A model generated the notes under the pieces. The model was not told the origin of the DNA. It ran no database searches and saw only the letters and a program-made list of their open reading frames with translations. This document shows, in pieces, positions 1-8,303 of a stretch of DNA of 64,000 bases. Each line of letters starts with the position of its first letter. Within the stretch, counting starts at the first letter, position 1. Made by a program: the position numbers and the translations under genes. The DNA is from SYLG01 sp965226945. GTDB lineage: Bacteria > Planctomycetota > Planctomycetia > Gemmatales > Gemmataceae. The stretch is taken from assembly GCA_965226945.1 (NCBI GenBank), contig OZ245717.1, positions 1,860,001 through 1,924,000 of the forward strand, read 5' to 3'.

Positions 1-861
1 GGACTGACTCAACTGGCGTTGACGGTGGTCGGCGGTACCGGGCTGATTGGTCTGGCGGTGGGTATCGCCTTTCGTGACATTACCGAAAACTTCCTGGCCA
101 GCATTTTCCTCAGCATTCAGAAGCCGTTTGAAACGGGCGACCTCGTTGAGGTCGCCGGTGTGACCGGGTATGTGCAGCAACTCAATGTGCGCATCACCAT
201 GCTCATGACGCTTGAGGGCAACCTTGTGCAGATTCCCAATGCTTCTGTGTATAAAAGCAATCTGCGTAATTTCACCACCAATGCCAACCGGCGCGAAGAC
301 TTCCTCATCAGCATCGACTTCGCCGATTCGATCGACGCGGCCCAGGAGGTCGCGCGCCACGTGCTGCTCGATCACCCGGCCGTGCTGAAGGACCCCGAAC
401 CGTCCGTGCTGGTGGACAGCCTGGGCACCTCGACGGTCAACCTGCGCGTTTATTTCTGGCTTAATGGCCGCGAACACAGTTGGCTCAAGGTGCGCTCCGC
501 CGTCATCCGGCTGGTGAAATTGGCTTTTCAACAAAATGGCATTTCAGCGCCCGAAGAAGCGCCCGAGGTCAAAACGGCCTCCGGTGAGGCTCAGGTTGCA
601 CTCGCCGGAAAATTGGGAAATGGGACCGGCGGCAGCCCGATCAAGCAACCGTCGGCTCCGCCTTCCCACGAAGCATCCGACGACGCATCCACGAAGGCGG
701 AAGGCGGACTGGCCAGTGAAGCCAGCGTCATCAAGGAACAAGCGCGCCAGGCGCGGCCGCTCAATCGCGGAGAGAACCTGCTCAAGGGTCCTAACGGCAA
801 ACCCTCCCCCGCATCGTCGAGCAAGAGCCAGGAATCGAATACAAAGGGATCGGTCAAATAG
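1..861 (+). CDS. MscS-family mechanosensitive channel, 5' partial
   Basis: The reading frame is open from base 1, so the N-terminus lies outside the window and 286 residues are visible. The opening residues form the Gly/Ala-rich pore helix typical of MscS (GGTGLIGLAVGIAF), followed by FRDITENFLAS and the hallmark PFETGDLVEV and VQIPNASVYKSNLRNF of the beta domain. These channels sit in the inner membrane and open under tension during hypo-osmotic shock. From about residue 190 the protein becomes a Ser/Ala/Lys-rich low-complexity tail of roughly 95 residues, longer than in minimal MscS and probably cytoplasmic and disordered. The TTG at base 19 is an internal codon, not a start. Family assignment is firm; the missing part probably holds further membrane helices. 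Confidence 0.93.
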   Translation, partial: GLTQLALTVVGGTGLIGLAVGIAFRDITENFLASIFLSIQKPFETGDLVEVAGVTGYVQQLNVRITMLMTLEGNLVQIPNASVYKSNLRNFTTNANRREDFLISIDFADSIDAAQEVARHVLLDHPAVLKDPEPSVLVDSLGTSTVNLRVYFWLNGREHSWLKVRSAVIRLVKLAFQQNGISAPEEAPEVKTASGEAQVALAGKLGNGTGGSPIKQPSAPPSHEASDDASTKAEGGLASEASVIKEQARQARPLNRGENLLKGPNGKPSPASSSKSQESNTKGSVK

Positions 862-994
862 CTGCACTGATCCCTGGGTGGTGAAAAGAAACACAATCGA
901 AACGATCGATTCGTGGTCGAAGGTGGAACCAGCCGTTCTTGCCTTCCTTGCTGCCCGGATCGCCTACTGTCACCCCAATTCCGACATCCTTGTG

Positions 995-1023
995 TTGACA
1001 ACGCCCGCTCCGGCCGCAATAAT
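995..1023 (+). promoter_or_regulatory. Sigma70-like promoter for the sdpR-sdpI pair
   Basis: TTGACA at 995-1000 is followed after 17 bases by AATAAT at 1018-1023, one mismatch from the consensus -10. The ATG of the ArsR-type repressor lies 30 bases downstream. SdpR-type regulators repress their own promoter, so the operator is expected in this stretch, but I see no clear palindrome. Confidence 0.5.
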
Positions 1024-1053
1024 TCGGTAGTTGGCGAAATATGGAAATAAACG

Positions 1054-1356
1054 ATGAACGAGGCGTTTCAAGCCCTGGGTGATCCGACGCGCAGGGAAAT
1101 CCTGCGCGTGCTGCGAGAACGGGATATGTCCGCTGGCGAGCTCGCCGCTAAGTTCGACCTTGCCAAGTCGACACTTTCGGGGCACTTCAATGTGCTCAAA
1201 CACGCAGGGTTGATCGTCGCCGAACGCAAGGCGACAACGATTACTTACAGTTTGAATACCTCCGTCGTCGAGGGCTTGCTCGCCGCTGTCTTCGACCTGC
1301 TCGACGTCGGTGGGCGATCCAATTCAAAAGAACCCCAAAAAAGCAGAGGTTCATGA
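1054..1356 (+). CDS. ArsR/SdpR-type autorepressor
   Basis: A 100-residue winged-helix DNA-binding protein. It opens with the ArsR-family signature FQALGDPTRREILRVL, followed by the recognition region LAKSTLSGHFNVLKHAGLI and a short beta wing. No metal-binding cysteines are present, as expected for the SdpR branch rather than true metal sensors. In Bacillus, SdpR represses the sdpRI operon and is sequestered at the membrane by SdpI; the immediate SdpI-like neighbour supports the same role here. The stop codon is one base before the ATG of that neighbour, so the two are co-transcribed. The ATG at 1054 has a GGAA about eight bases upstream. No SdpABC toxin genes are visible. Confidence 0.9.
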   Translation: MNEAFQALGDPTRREILRVLRERDMSAGELAAKFDLAKSTLSGHFNVLKHAGLIVAERKATTITYSLNTSVVEGLLAAVFDLLDVGGRSNSKEPQKSRGS

Positions 1357-1357
1357 C

Positions 1358-2068
1358 ATGAAATTTCACTGGAAATTGGAACTCCCTCAGCTTGCCATGC
1401 TCCTCATCATGGCGGCCGCCAGTGCCTGGGCATGGCCCTCGGTGCCGGATGAGATTCCCATTCACTGGAACCTGCAAGGGGAAGTGGATGGCTACGGCAG
1501 TAAGGCATTTGGGCTCACGTTGACACCCGCCATCGCGGCAGGACTGTACTTGCTCTTGCTCCTGATTCCGCTCATAGATCCGGGCCGCGTGAACCTCGAG
1601 AATTCCGCCAAGGCCTACGGGGCCATACGGGTATCCATCATGGCTTTCTTGACGGCACTCCACATCGTCTGTGTGCGCGCGGCACTCGGAGCCGAGGTGA
1701 ACATGAACCTGTTTATGGGCTTCGCCATGGCGATACTCTTCATCGTTTTGGGAAATTATCTGGGAAAACTGCGTCCCAATTGGTTCGCGGGAGTGCGCAC
1801 GCCCTGGACCCTGTCGAGCCAGCGGTCATGGACAAAGACGCATCGCTTGGCCGGGCCGGTGTTCATGCTAATGGGCGTCGGGATGGCCGTGCTGGGCCTC
1901 TGGTCTTATGGCTGGGTATTGGCTGTCGTTCTCATCTTCGATGCCTGCGCGGTCATTTTCCTCATCGTCTATTCCTATGTGATTTGGCGCGGCGATCCCG
2001 ATCGCATCTCTCCCGCCGGCGTGAGCGCCGCAACCACACTGGACCAGCCGGCGGAACCAGAACGCTAG
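1358..2068 (+). CDS. SdpI-family membrane protein with DUF1648
   Basis: About 236 residues with five to six predicted membrane helices. An N-terminal DUF1648 segment (VPDEIPIHWNLQGEVDGYGS) is followed by the SdpI signature GKLRPNWFAGVRTPWTLSS and SWTKTHRLAGP. SdpI proteins are immunity and signalling proteins that in Bacillus protect against the SdpC toxin and bind SdpR. In other phyla orphan SdpRI pairs are common and their ligand is unknown. I chose the ATG at 1358, with AGAGG at 1345-1349, over a GTG at 1310 that would overlap the repressor. The pair faces the histidine kinase convergently. Confidence 0.88.
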   Translation: MKFHWKLELPQLAMLLIMAAASAWAWPSVPDEIPIHWNLQGEVDGYGSKAFGLTLTPAIAAGLYLLLLLIPLIDPGRVNLENSAKAYGAIRVSIMAFLTALHIVCVRAALGAEVNMNLFMGFAMAILFIVLGNYLGKLRPNWFAGVRTPWTLSSQRSWTKTHRLAGPVFMLMGVGMAVLGLWSYGWVLAVVLIFDACAVIFLIVYSYVIWRGDPDRISPAGVSAATTLDQPAEPER

Positions 2069-2131
2069 CCCCTGGAAGAAGACCCCGCGGCAACCGGGCC
2101 CCCGCCATCGCGAATCGATGGTGCCCTCGGA

Positions 2132-3772
2132 TCAGGTGTCGGGAACGACGACACGGAAACAAGTTCCTGAAGGAGTGGAAGACACCAGTTGGATCGATCC
2201 GCCCAGCAGTTCCGTATAGCGCTTGACGATATCCAGCCCCAGGCCGGTGCCGCTGATCTCTCCCACATTGGTCGCTCGATAAAACGGCTCGAATAGATGC
2301 GGCTGATCCTGTTCGGGAATCCCAATCCCTTCGTCGGATATCTCGAACCAAAACTGCTTCTCCTCCAGATGGAGATGCAATTGAATGGCGCTTCCTTCCG
2401 GAGAGTAGCGAATGGCATTGCTGAGAAAATTAGACACGATATGCTGTAGCAACTTCTTATCGGTCGAATAAATCTGCCGCTCTCCAAAACACCGGAGCAT
2501 GAAGGCATGCCTGGCCTGGTCTCCCACCTCGGCCTCTTCGACAATGTCGGCAAAGAGGGCTTTCAGATTCACCGGCGCCTTGATCGCTTCCAATTTCCCC
2601 GCGTCGGCGCGGCTCAAGACCAAAACGTTTTCGACGATCGCCTTCAGGCGATTGGCACCCGAGGCGATCCGGCTCAACAAGTCGATACGTTTCGCGGGAG
2701 TCAGTTTGTCGTTGAAATTTTGCAAGAGGTCCACTGCGCCCAAGACAGCGGTCATTGGCGTGCGAAACTCGTGCGAGGCGACCGAAATGAATCGGGACTT
2801 CATTTCGGAAAGGTTCTTTTCATGATTAAGTGCATTCAAGATCTCTTTTTCCAACTTCCTTCGCGCGGAGATGTCCCGAGCAAGCACGAGCAGGTCCCCA
2901 TCGGCCAGAGCGGTCACGCGCAGTTCGATCACGCCGAAAGAAACATCCAGCTCGATCACGCTTCCGCCATGGACTTGGGCCGGCTGCTGCTGCCATCGGA
3001 TGACCTCGTCGATCAATGAGCACAGAAGACAGTTTCCGCAGCGCTTGGCACTTGCCGAACAACCTTCGATTCCGGGAATACCGTCCGGCGATGAATTTTT
3101 GAAAAACACAATGGCTTTTTTGCGATCGATGCGGATGACCGTATCGGGGATCGACCGCACTACGGTTTCAAATTCCCGGGTGCGCGAGTCGAGTTCGGTC
3201 GTGCGGACGGTGACCCGCGTTTCCAGTTCCTGGTTGAAACGACGCAGCTTCTCTTCCACCCGCTTGCGCTCGGAGATATCGCGGATGACCGCGACCATGT
3301 AGTCCCGATCGAGGCGAATCGTGTTGAAGTTGATCTCGATCGGAAAGACCGATCCATCTTTGCGACGATGAATGCTTTCGAAAGTGTGATGCCCACTTAG
3401 GCGACCGTCCTTGATGAAGGCATCCCACCTGATGGAAGAGATGATCGGATCGACATCGGCAACCTTCATCTTCAAAAACTCTTCACGGGTGTAGCCATGA
3501 GAGGTACAGGTCTTTTCATTGACATCGATGTATTGCCCTGTCAACGGATCCACGACTTCGATCCCGTCGGAGGTCCGGTCGATCAGTTTACGAAATAGCC
3601 TGAGATCGCTTTCGCCTCGCTTCCTTTCGATGAACTGGCCGATCTGCGTGCCGAGGCTACGGAAGACTTCGAGCAGCTCTTGATCGGGCGCGCGATTGTC
3701 CCGGCAGAAAAACTCCACCACTCCAACCGTTTCTTCTCCCTGGCGGATCGGAAATCCAAAAGCGCCTAGCAA
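2132..3772 (-). CDS. Sensor histidine kinase, C-terminal half after an in-frame amber
   Basis: A 546-residue frame that continues, in the same reading frame, the upstream sensor frame ending in TAG at 3812-3814. Domains in order: the second half of a GAF domain (1-50), a PAS domain (60-175, ending AVIRDISERK), a second PAS-like region (205-305) containing CGNCLLC, a HisKA helix with phospho-acceptor His334 in SHEFRTP, and HATPase_c (440-546) with the N box at 448-452, DEGIGIP and GTGLGL. All catalytic motifs are intact. There is no receiver domain and no adjacent response regulator, so it is an orphan kinase. The ATG at 3772 is internal to the ancestral GAF domain, so a protein starting there would lack a complete sensor domain at its N-terminus. 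Confidence 0.85.
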   Translation of the reverse strand: MLGAFGFPIRQGEETVGVVEFFCRDNRAPDQELLEVFRSLGTQIGQFIERKRGESDLRLFRKLIDRTSDGIEVVDPLTGQYIDVNEKTCTSHGYTREEFLKMKVADVDPIISSIRWDAFIKDGRLSGHHTFESIHRRKDGSVFPIEINFNTIRLDRDYMVAVIRDISERKRVEEKLRRFNQELETRVTVRTTELDSRTREFETVVRSIPDTVIRIDRKKAIVFFKNSSPDGIPGIEGCSASAKRCGNCLLCSLIDEVIRWQQQPAQVHGGSVIELDVSFGVIELRVTALADGDLLVLARDISARRKLEKEILNALNHEKNLSEMKSRFISVASHEFRTPMTAVLGAVDLLQNFNDKLTPAKRIDLLSRIASGANRLKAIVENVLVLSRADAGKLEAIKAPVNLKALFADIVEEAEVGDQARHAFMLRCFGERQIYSTDKKLLQHIVSNFLSNAIRYSPEGSAIQLHLHLEEKQFWFEISDEGIGIPEQDQPHLFEPFYRATNVGEISGTGLGLDIVKRYTELLGGSIQLVSSTPSGTCFRVVVPDT

Positions 3773-3811
3773 GCCGGCCTTGGCAGCTGCGGCAGCCCGG
3801 GGGAAATTGGC

Positions 3812-5575
3812 CTACTTGGCCACCTCTCCCAACCAGAGCGGCTCTCCCTTTTCCCATACTCGGCCAGGAAGGCCTAGCCCCTTCCGAAAGTCGATGGTGC
3901 GCGAAAGGTGCTGAAACTCAGCGGCGTCGAGTCCCTCGGCCTGCCACATTCCCACAAGTGATAATCTGTCCGCCTTGCGGTCAACAACCCAGAGATCGCC
4001 AATCTCCCACTCGGAATTTTCGCAAATCGATTGCAGAATTTTGGGCGCCGCTTCCGACAGATCATTCGCCTGAGCGAGGATATTGACGACAGCGTGCTGG
4101 GTCGAAAGCCGTTTCTCAGTCCATTTTCGATCGGTAATGTTCTGAAAGGCGCCTTGCATCCCCATGATCGCATCCGCTTGATCGCGCACGGCTTGACCGA
4201 TCACGCGCGCCCACAGGCGCTGCCCTGCAAAGGTATCGGTTTGCACTTCGAAATCGAAGGGTTCGCCTTTTTCGCGGCAGCGCGCCACGGCATGAAGCAC
4301 CTTGCCGCGGTGTGACGGAATGACCAGTTTGAGCAGGCGATCCAGGTCGAGCGCTTCATGATCCTTGAGTCCGTAAATCGTCCGCAACTCTTCCGACCAG
4401 GTCATTTTCTTGTCGGAGAAAGAAAAGGCCCAGGCGCCCATTCTGCCGATGCGGTTGGCATCACTAAGCAATGCCTGGCTTTGCTTGAGCCGCTCTTCGG
4501 CCCGTTTACGCTCGGTAATGTCGCGCGAAATCCCTACCACGCCGATCACCTGCCCCGCGGCGTCCTTGTACGGGGCCTTGGTAGCCAGGAAGGTCCGGGT
4601 CACGCCGGCACTCGTCAAATGCTCTTCCTGTGTGACCGGTACGCCCGCCTGCATGATCTGGCGGTCGTGGTTCATCAGGAATCGAAAGCTCGAGTCGTCG
4701 AAGAAATCGGCATCACTCCTGCCCACGACCTCGTCAGGAGCGTGGCCCATGAATCGCCCCGCGGCCGGATTGCAAAGCAGGTATTTGCCCTCGCGGTCCT
4801 TCACGAAAATCGCATCGGTCGTGCTGTCCACTACCGTCTGAAGCAGATTGGCGGACTGGCGGACTTCCTGTTCGCCCTTCTTGCGTTCGGCGACTTCTTT
4901 GGCCAGTTGCGCCGAATGGTGAAGCATGTCGATAAAAAGGATTCCGTTTTCATAGACCCTTCCCACCTGAGCTCCAAGCATTTGCAAAAGCCTTTCGTCT
5001 TCGTCGCCGAAGACGCTTTCACCAATCTTGTCGAACAAGCAAACCCAACCAAAGCGAGTGGAGGGGGAACGAATCGCGGCGGCCAGCAAACAAGAAACAG
5101 GCGGAAATGCAGGTGCCAGGCCAAGGGATCTCAACGATCCCGCGTCATCGACGCGAAAGCAGCAACCTCTCTCCAAGGCAATTGTGAGCTTATCGGCCTG
5201 GGGAACCAATTGGCCCATCTGAATTGCGACTGCGGCGCTCAGGCCGTTTTGCAACAGGTGTTTGTAACGAGTTTCCCCTGCAACCGGGACGCCCACAACG
5301 GCGAATTTCGCGCCCAATATCTCTCGGACCGAATCGCAAAACGCCTGGAGCAACCGGCCGGGATCTCTTTCCGATCCCATTTTCAAGCCAAGCTCCACCA
5401 TGGCGGTCAGGCGTTGTTGCGCGGGATTGAGCTCATCCGCCTTTTTCAAGGAGGGATCCGGTAACGTTTGGACCTGATTGCCACCCGGAACCTCGGCTTG
5501 AGGCTTACTGAGTTCTTTAGCGTCGTAGCCCTTGCCTGCTTGCTCCTTGTCTGACTCGTGGGAGCTTGGCAGCAT
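3812..5575 (-). CDS. GAF/PAS sensor region, N-terminal half of a split histidine kinase
   Basis: A 587-residue frame starting at an ATG and ending in TAG within a GAF domain. Domains: GAF (about 65-215), PAS (245-355, ending VGISRDITERKRAEE), PAS of the PAS_3 type (375-485, ending FQNITDRKWTEK), and the first half of another GAF (495-587). The residues around the stop read GLPGRVWEKGEPLWLGEVAK, amber, ANFPRAAAAAKAG. In this GAF family that is one continuous motif. As it stands this product has sensor domains but no kinase. Either the gene is a recent pseudogene, the codon is read through, or the base is a sequencing error. Restored, the protein would be about 1147 residues. Confidence 0.82.
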   Translation of the reverse strand: MLPSSHESDKEQAGKGYDAKELSKPQAEVPGGNQVQTLPDPSLKKADELNPAQQRLTAMVELGLKMGSERDPGRLLQAFCDSVREILGAKFAVVGVPVAGETRYKHLLQNGLSAAVAIQMGQLVPQADKLTIALERGCCFRVDDAGSLRSLGLAPAFPPVSCLLAAAIRSPSTRFGWVCLFDKIGESVFGDEDERLLQMLGAQVGRVYENGILFIDMLHHSAQLAKEVAERKKGEQEVRQSANLLQTVVDSTTDAIFVKDREGKYLLCNPAAGRFMGHAPDEVVGRSDADFFDDSSFRFLMNHDRQIMQAGVPVTQEEHLTSAGVTRTFLATKAPYKDAAGQVIGVVGISRDITERKRAEERLKQSQALLSDANRIGRMGAWAFSFSDKKMTWSEELRTIYGLKDHEALDLDRLLKLVIPSHRGKVLHAVARCREKGEPFDFEVQTDTFAGQRLWARVIGQAVRDQADAIMGMQGAFQNITDRKWTEKRLSTQHAVVNILAQANDLSEAAPKILQSICENSEWEIGDLWVVDRKADRLSLVGMWQAEGLDAAEFQHLSRTIDFRKGLGLPGRVWEKGEPLWLGEVAK

Positions 5576-6143
5576 GCGCGTCTCAGGTTCATTCGAGATT
5601 GTTTGAAGGCTCGGAAATTTCAGCTAGATGGGGCTTGGGACACGCTGATGGGGGGTATGCTAGTCCGGGGCAAGGCGAAGGACAACTCCATCTGTCGCAA
5701 GGAATTTGGCCACCGCCTGGCGGCGGTCAAAGAGCCAGCAAAACCCGTTAAAAACGCTGATCGTAAGGCGACCATTCGCCTCGGCCTACTCAATCGATGT
5801 CCAAATCTCGAATCCGCCAGAAAACCCGTACGGCCCGAGGAATATCGACGTAGGATCAGCGTTCCAAAGAAGGCTACAGATTGAGACCTGATCCCTTCTC
5901 AAGGTGTCACAACGTCGCGTGGTCATTGGCCAAGTCGATCTCGCCTTGACGCAGGAAGGATTTGCATGCATGGTCGGCCACATGATCCAGGCCTTCTGCG
6001 AGTCCTAACCGGCAGCCTTGAATCCAAAGAGATGGGAAGGTATGGGACGAACGGTTTCAACCGGCCCGCGACCGTTGGACAGACCGTTCGACACCTGCTT
6101 GACGCGTAAGACCTGGATGCAATTGGCCGAGAGTGGATAAGAA
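5576..6143. other. Gene-free stretch upstream of the kinase and of an AT-rich orphan gene
   Basis: About 570 bases. Short open frames exist on both strands (for example 5558-5884 plus and 5786-5983 minus), but none has a recognisable domain, a convincing ribosome binding site or a natural composition. The promoters of the divergently transcribed kinase and orphan gene must lie here. I could not identify them with confidence. Confidence 0.5.
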
Positions 6144-7181
6144 ATGTTCCTCAAGATCGGACTGATCCTGGCGTCACTGGGACAAAACCTGGCTGCAGGG
6201 CAAGAAGACTTCGATAAACAATTCAAGGAAGTTGTCGAGTTTTCCAGGAATATCACTTACATTTCGATCATTGAGGATATTAAACCAAGGCTAGAAAAGG
6301 CCATCGCTTCCGACAACAATAAAAACAAGCACAAATCACTATTTCTAAAAAAGCTCAAAATCGACCTTGATTTTATTTCAGGCCTATCTCCTGATCAAAA
6401 GCAAAACCTGACGATGGATATGAGTAAATTTACAAATTCCATGAACGCTTTTACATCCGATTGTTTTAACCCGGAGTTATTTAAGCAACACCAACTAGCT
6501 TCCCAATCAGTGAAGAAGATTTTTAAAGACGGCTCCTTCATCGACCTACTTATTTCGCCGATTCCACTATTCGCATTAACATGCCTGGATCGCAAGACCG
6601 ATCACGGCAATCTCATTGACGCCGAGCTTAACCGTTTTAAAAAAACCGAATGGGCGGAATCGCCATTTTTAGATGTATTCTACCTGCTTTACTGCAAAAA
6701 CCGCTGTAATACTGGCGACCATAGCGGCCTGTTGGATTGCGCCAATCAACTCCAACGCTTTCGCGCGTTATATTGCAGCATCGATGACAGCCAATCATCA
6801 ATCGATCCAATAGGCTACAAAATTCAAGCATTATCTTTACTGAAAAAAGATCGCGCTTGCCTAGATTACTTTGCGGCAAGTAAAAAGACAGTCATGAATG
6901 AACCTCATTGGGCTGTCGATTGCGAAAGGCAATTTGCGATATGCGCGTCTGTCTCCGATAGTTATTTTCGACTCGGCCACATTAACGAGTCACTGTTATA
7001 TCAAGAAATGGCGCTCGGCAAAGTTTTCAGCCTTTACCAGGACAGAGATAATCAACAGGTTATTGAAACCGCCGTGAGTTTTCGCGACAAATTATGTCAC
7101 GCCAAGGACTGGGTCGCCATGCGGAAGATTGAGGAACGCTACAAGCTCAAGGCCCTACCAAAACAGAATGGGGAGAAATAG
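6144..7181 (+). CDS. AT-rich hypothetical protein, possibly exported
   Basis: A 345-residue frame with no domain I recognise. The N-terminus (MFLKIGLILASLGQNLAAGQ) looks like a signal peptide cleaved near AAG-Q, so an extracytoplasmic location is likely. The body is helical and Lys/Asp-rich, with cysteines scattered around 200-250 (YCKNRCN, YCSID). Codon and base use are clearly more AT-rich than in the neighbours (TTA, AAT and ATT codons are frequent), which suggests horizontal acquisition. Spacing to neighbours is wide and no operon partner is visible. The long frame in an otherwise short-frame region and the signal sequence support a real gene; function is unknown. Confidence 0.7.
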   Translation: MFLKIGLILASLGQNLAAGQEDFDKQFKEVVEFSRNITYISIIEDIKPRLEKAIASDNNKNKHKSLFLKKLKIDLDFISGLSPDQKQNLTMDMSKFTNSMNAFTSDCFNPELFKQHQLASQSVKKIFKDGSFIDLLISPIPLFALTCLDRKTDHGNLIDAELNRFKKTEWAESPFLDVFYLLYCKNRCNTGDHSGLLDCANQLQRFRALYCSIDDSQSSIDPIGYKIQALSLLKKDRACLDYFAASKKTVMNEPHWAVDCERQFAICASVSDSYFRLGHINESLLYQEMALGKVFSLYQDRDNQQVIETAVSFRDKLCHAKDWVAMRKIEERYKLKALPKQNGEK

Positions 7182-7245
7182 CCGGAGTCGCTGAGCGTGG
7201 AGAACCGCGCCAGGTGCTAGACTATTGATCTGACGATCGAACTGC

Positions 7246-7713
7246 GTGCCGACATCAACCTTGGCCGATGGAGTTTCCGCTGTGCCCGACCTACGCATTG
7301 CCACCGTATCACCGATTTGCGAACAGGCCGCCACGGGAGTCGTCGCCGCCGTTTACGCCGACATCAAGGCGACCAAAAAGATCGACTTCGTGCCCAACTT
7401 CTGGCGCGTGCTCGCGACCAACCCAACACATCTCGAACTGATCTGGACGCGCCTCAAGGCGATCATGCACCCCGAATCGCTTGGCCGCTCAAGCAAACTC
7501 GATCCGGTGACGCGCGAGGCGATCGCCCTGGCCGTTTCCGCGACCAACGGTTGCGCCTATTGCGTCAACTCCCACACTGCCGCCCTGCGCAAGCTCGGCC
7601 TCGATGCGGAAGCCGTCGGCGAAGTGCTTGCCATCACGGCCCTGTTCAATTCCACCAATTCCCTGGCCGATGGCTATCAGGTACAACCCGACATCCTGCC
7701 CCCCGTCGACTGA
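7246..7713 (+). CDS. AhpD-like / carboxymuconolactone decarboxylase family protein
   Basis: A 155-residue protein with the CMD/AhpD signature: Cys103 and Cys106 in NGCAYCVNSH plus His110, the disulfide and general-base set of AhpD-type peroxidases. The preceding helix VTREAIALAVSATN and the following TAALRKLGLDAE also fit. Such proteins reduce peroxides or act as thiol-dependent antioxidants in the cytoplasm; the exact substrate cannot be read. The start is a GTG at 7246. A second in-frame GTG at 7282, just before the conserved part, is possible. The gene stands alone between unrelated genes. Confidence 0.88.
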   Translation: MPTSTLADGVSAVPDLRIATVSPICEQAATGVVAAVYADIKATKKIDFVPNFWRVLATNPTHLELIWTRLKAIMHPESLGRSSKLDPVTREAIALAVSATNGCAYCVNSHTAALRKLGLDAEAVGEVLAITALFNSTNSLADGYQVQPDILPPVD

Positions 7714-8303
7714 GACCGGTGTCGAGTCAACGGTGCCCTGCGCCTAGTTGATCCGCGTGCCGAGGCAGCGCGCAGGTCACCCCGTGAATTCGCCCGCTCA
7801 TCGCGCGCCGAGCAAAATCGCCTTCTATCGATAAAGAGTGGCGCCTGGACGCCTCGTGGCAAGCCGCATCGTTACAGTTTGATACAGCCAAGGGGAGTGG
7901 AACCATGAAATCCCTTCCTCAGAATGGGATTTTGGGATCGATTCCCGGCCGTGGCTCATGGCTCGGACAGCTTAATAATCGGCTGGGTTAAGAAAGCGAG
8001 CCGGCATGGCAAACAGTCAACGTTGCGGCCTCCCCGATTACGCAAGATCCGGGATAGAATCAATGAGATCTGAGGCATCGTTCACCGTCACCTCATTATT
8101 TCGAGGTGGTCGGCGAAAACGGAGTCTGACCGCAACCAAGATAACTGGCACTTGGGAAAAGTTGCCTGCGTCGAGGGTGATTTACGGCAACGGATGCTCA
8201 TGAAACATCGTATTGAGTTCAGGAGAGCAGGATTCCGTCAACCGATCGCATGGCGCATGCGGCGATCAAAACCTCGACTTTGCCTGCCTCGTGGAGATGC
8301 TTC
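7714..8303. other. Mostly non-coding stretch before the TPR gene
   Basis: About 590 bases with no recognisable protein domain. The only item of note is a very short frame at 7905-7991 with a good ribosome binding site, listed separately. Other frames (for example 8006-8203 plus, 7677-7862 minus) have no supporting evidence. Confidence 0.45.
7905..7991 (+). CDS. Possible 28-residue small protein
   Basis: An ATG preceded by AGGGGAG at 7891-7897, about eight bases upstream, opens a 28-codon frame rich in Gly, Leu and Asn and ending in TAA. The ribosome binding site is better than for many longer genes here. There is no homologue I recognise and chance occurrence is quite possible. Confidence 0.2.
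   Translation: MKSLPQNGILGSIPGRGSWLGQLNNRLG

Noticed and set aside
4358..5464. Long plus-strand frame opposite the histidine kinase sensor region
   Set aside because: It mirrors PAS/GAF coding sequence and has no domain or start signal; the GC-rich antisense strand often stays open.
5558..5884. Plus-strand frame upstream of the AT-rich orphan gene
   Set aside because: Composition is not protein-like, no ribosome binding site, no similarity I recognise.
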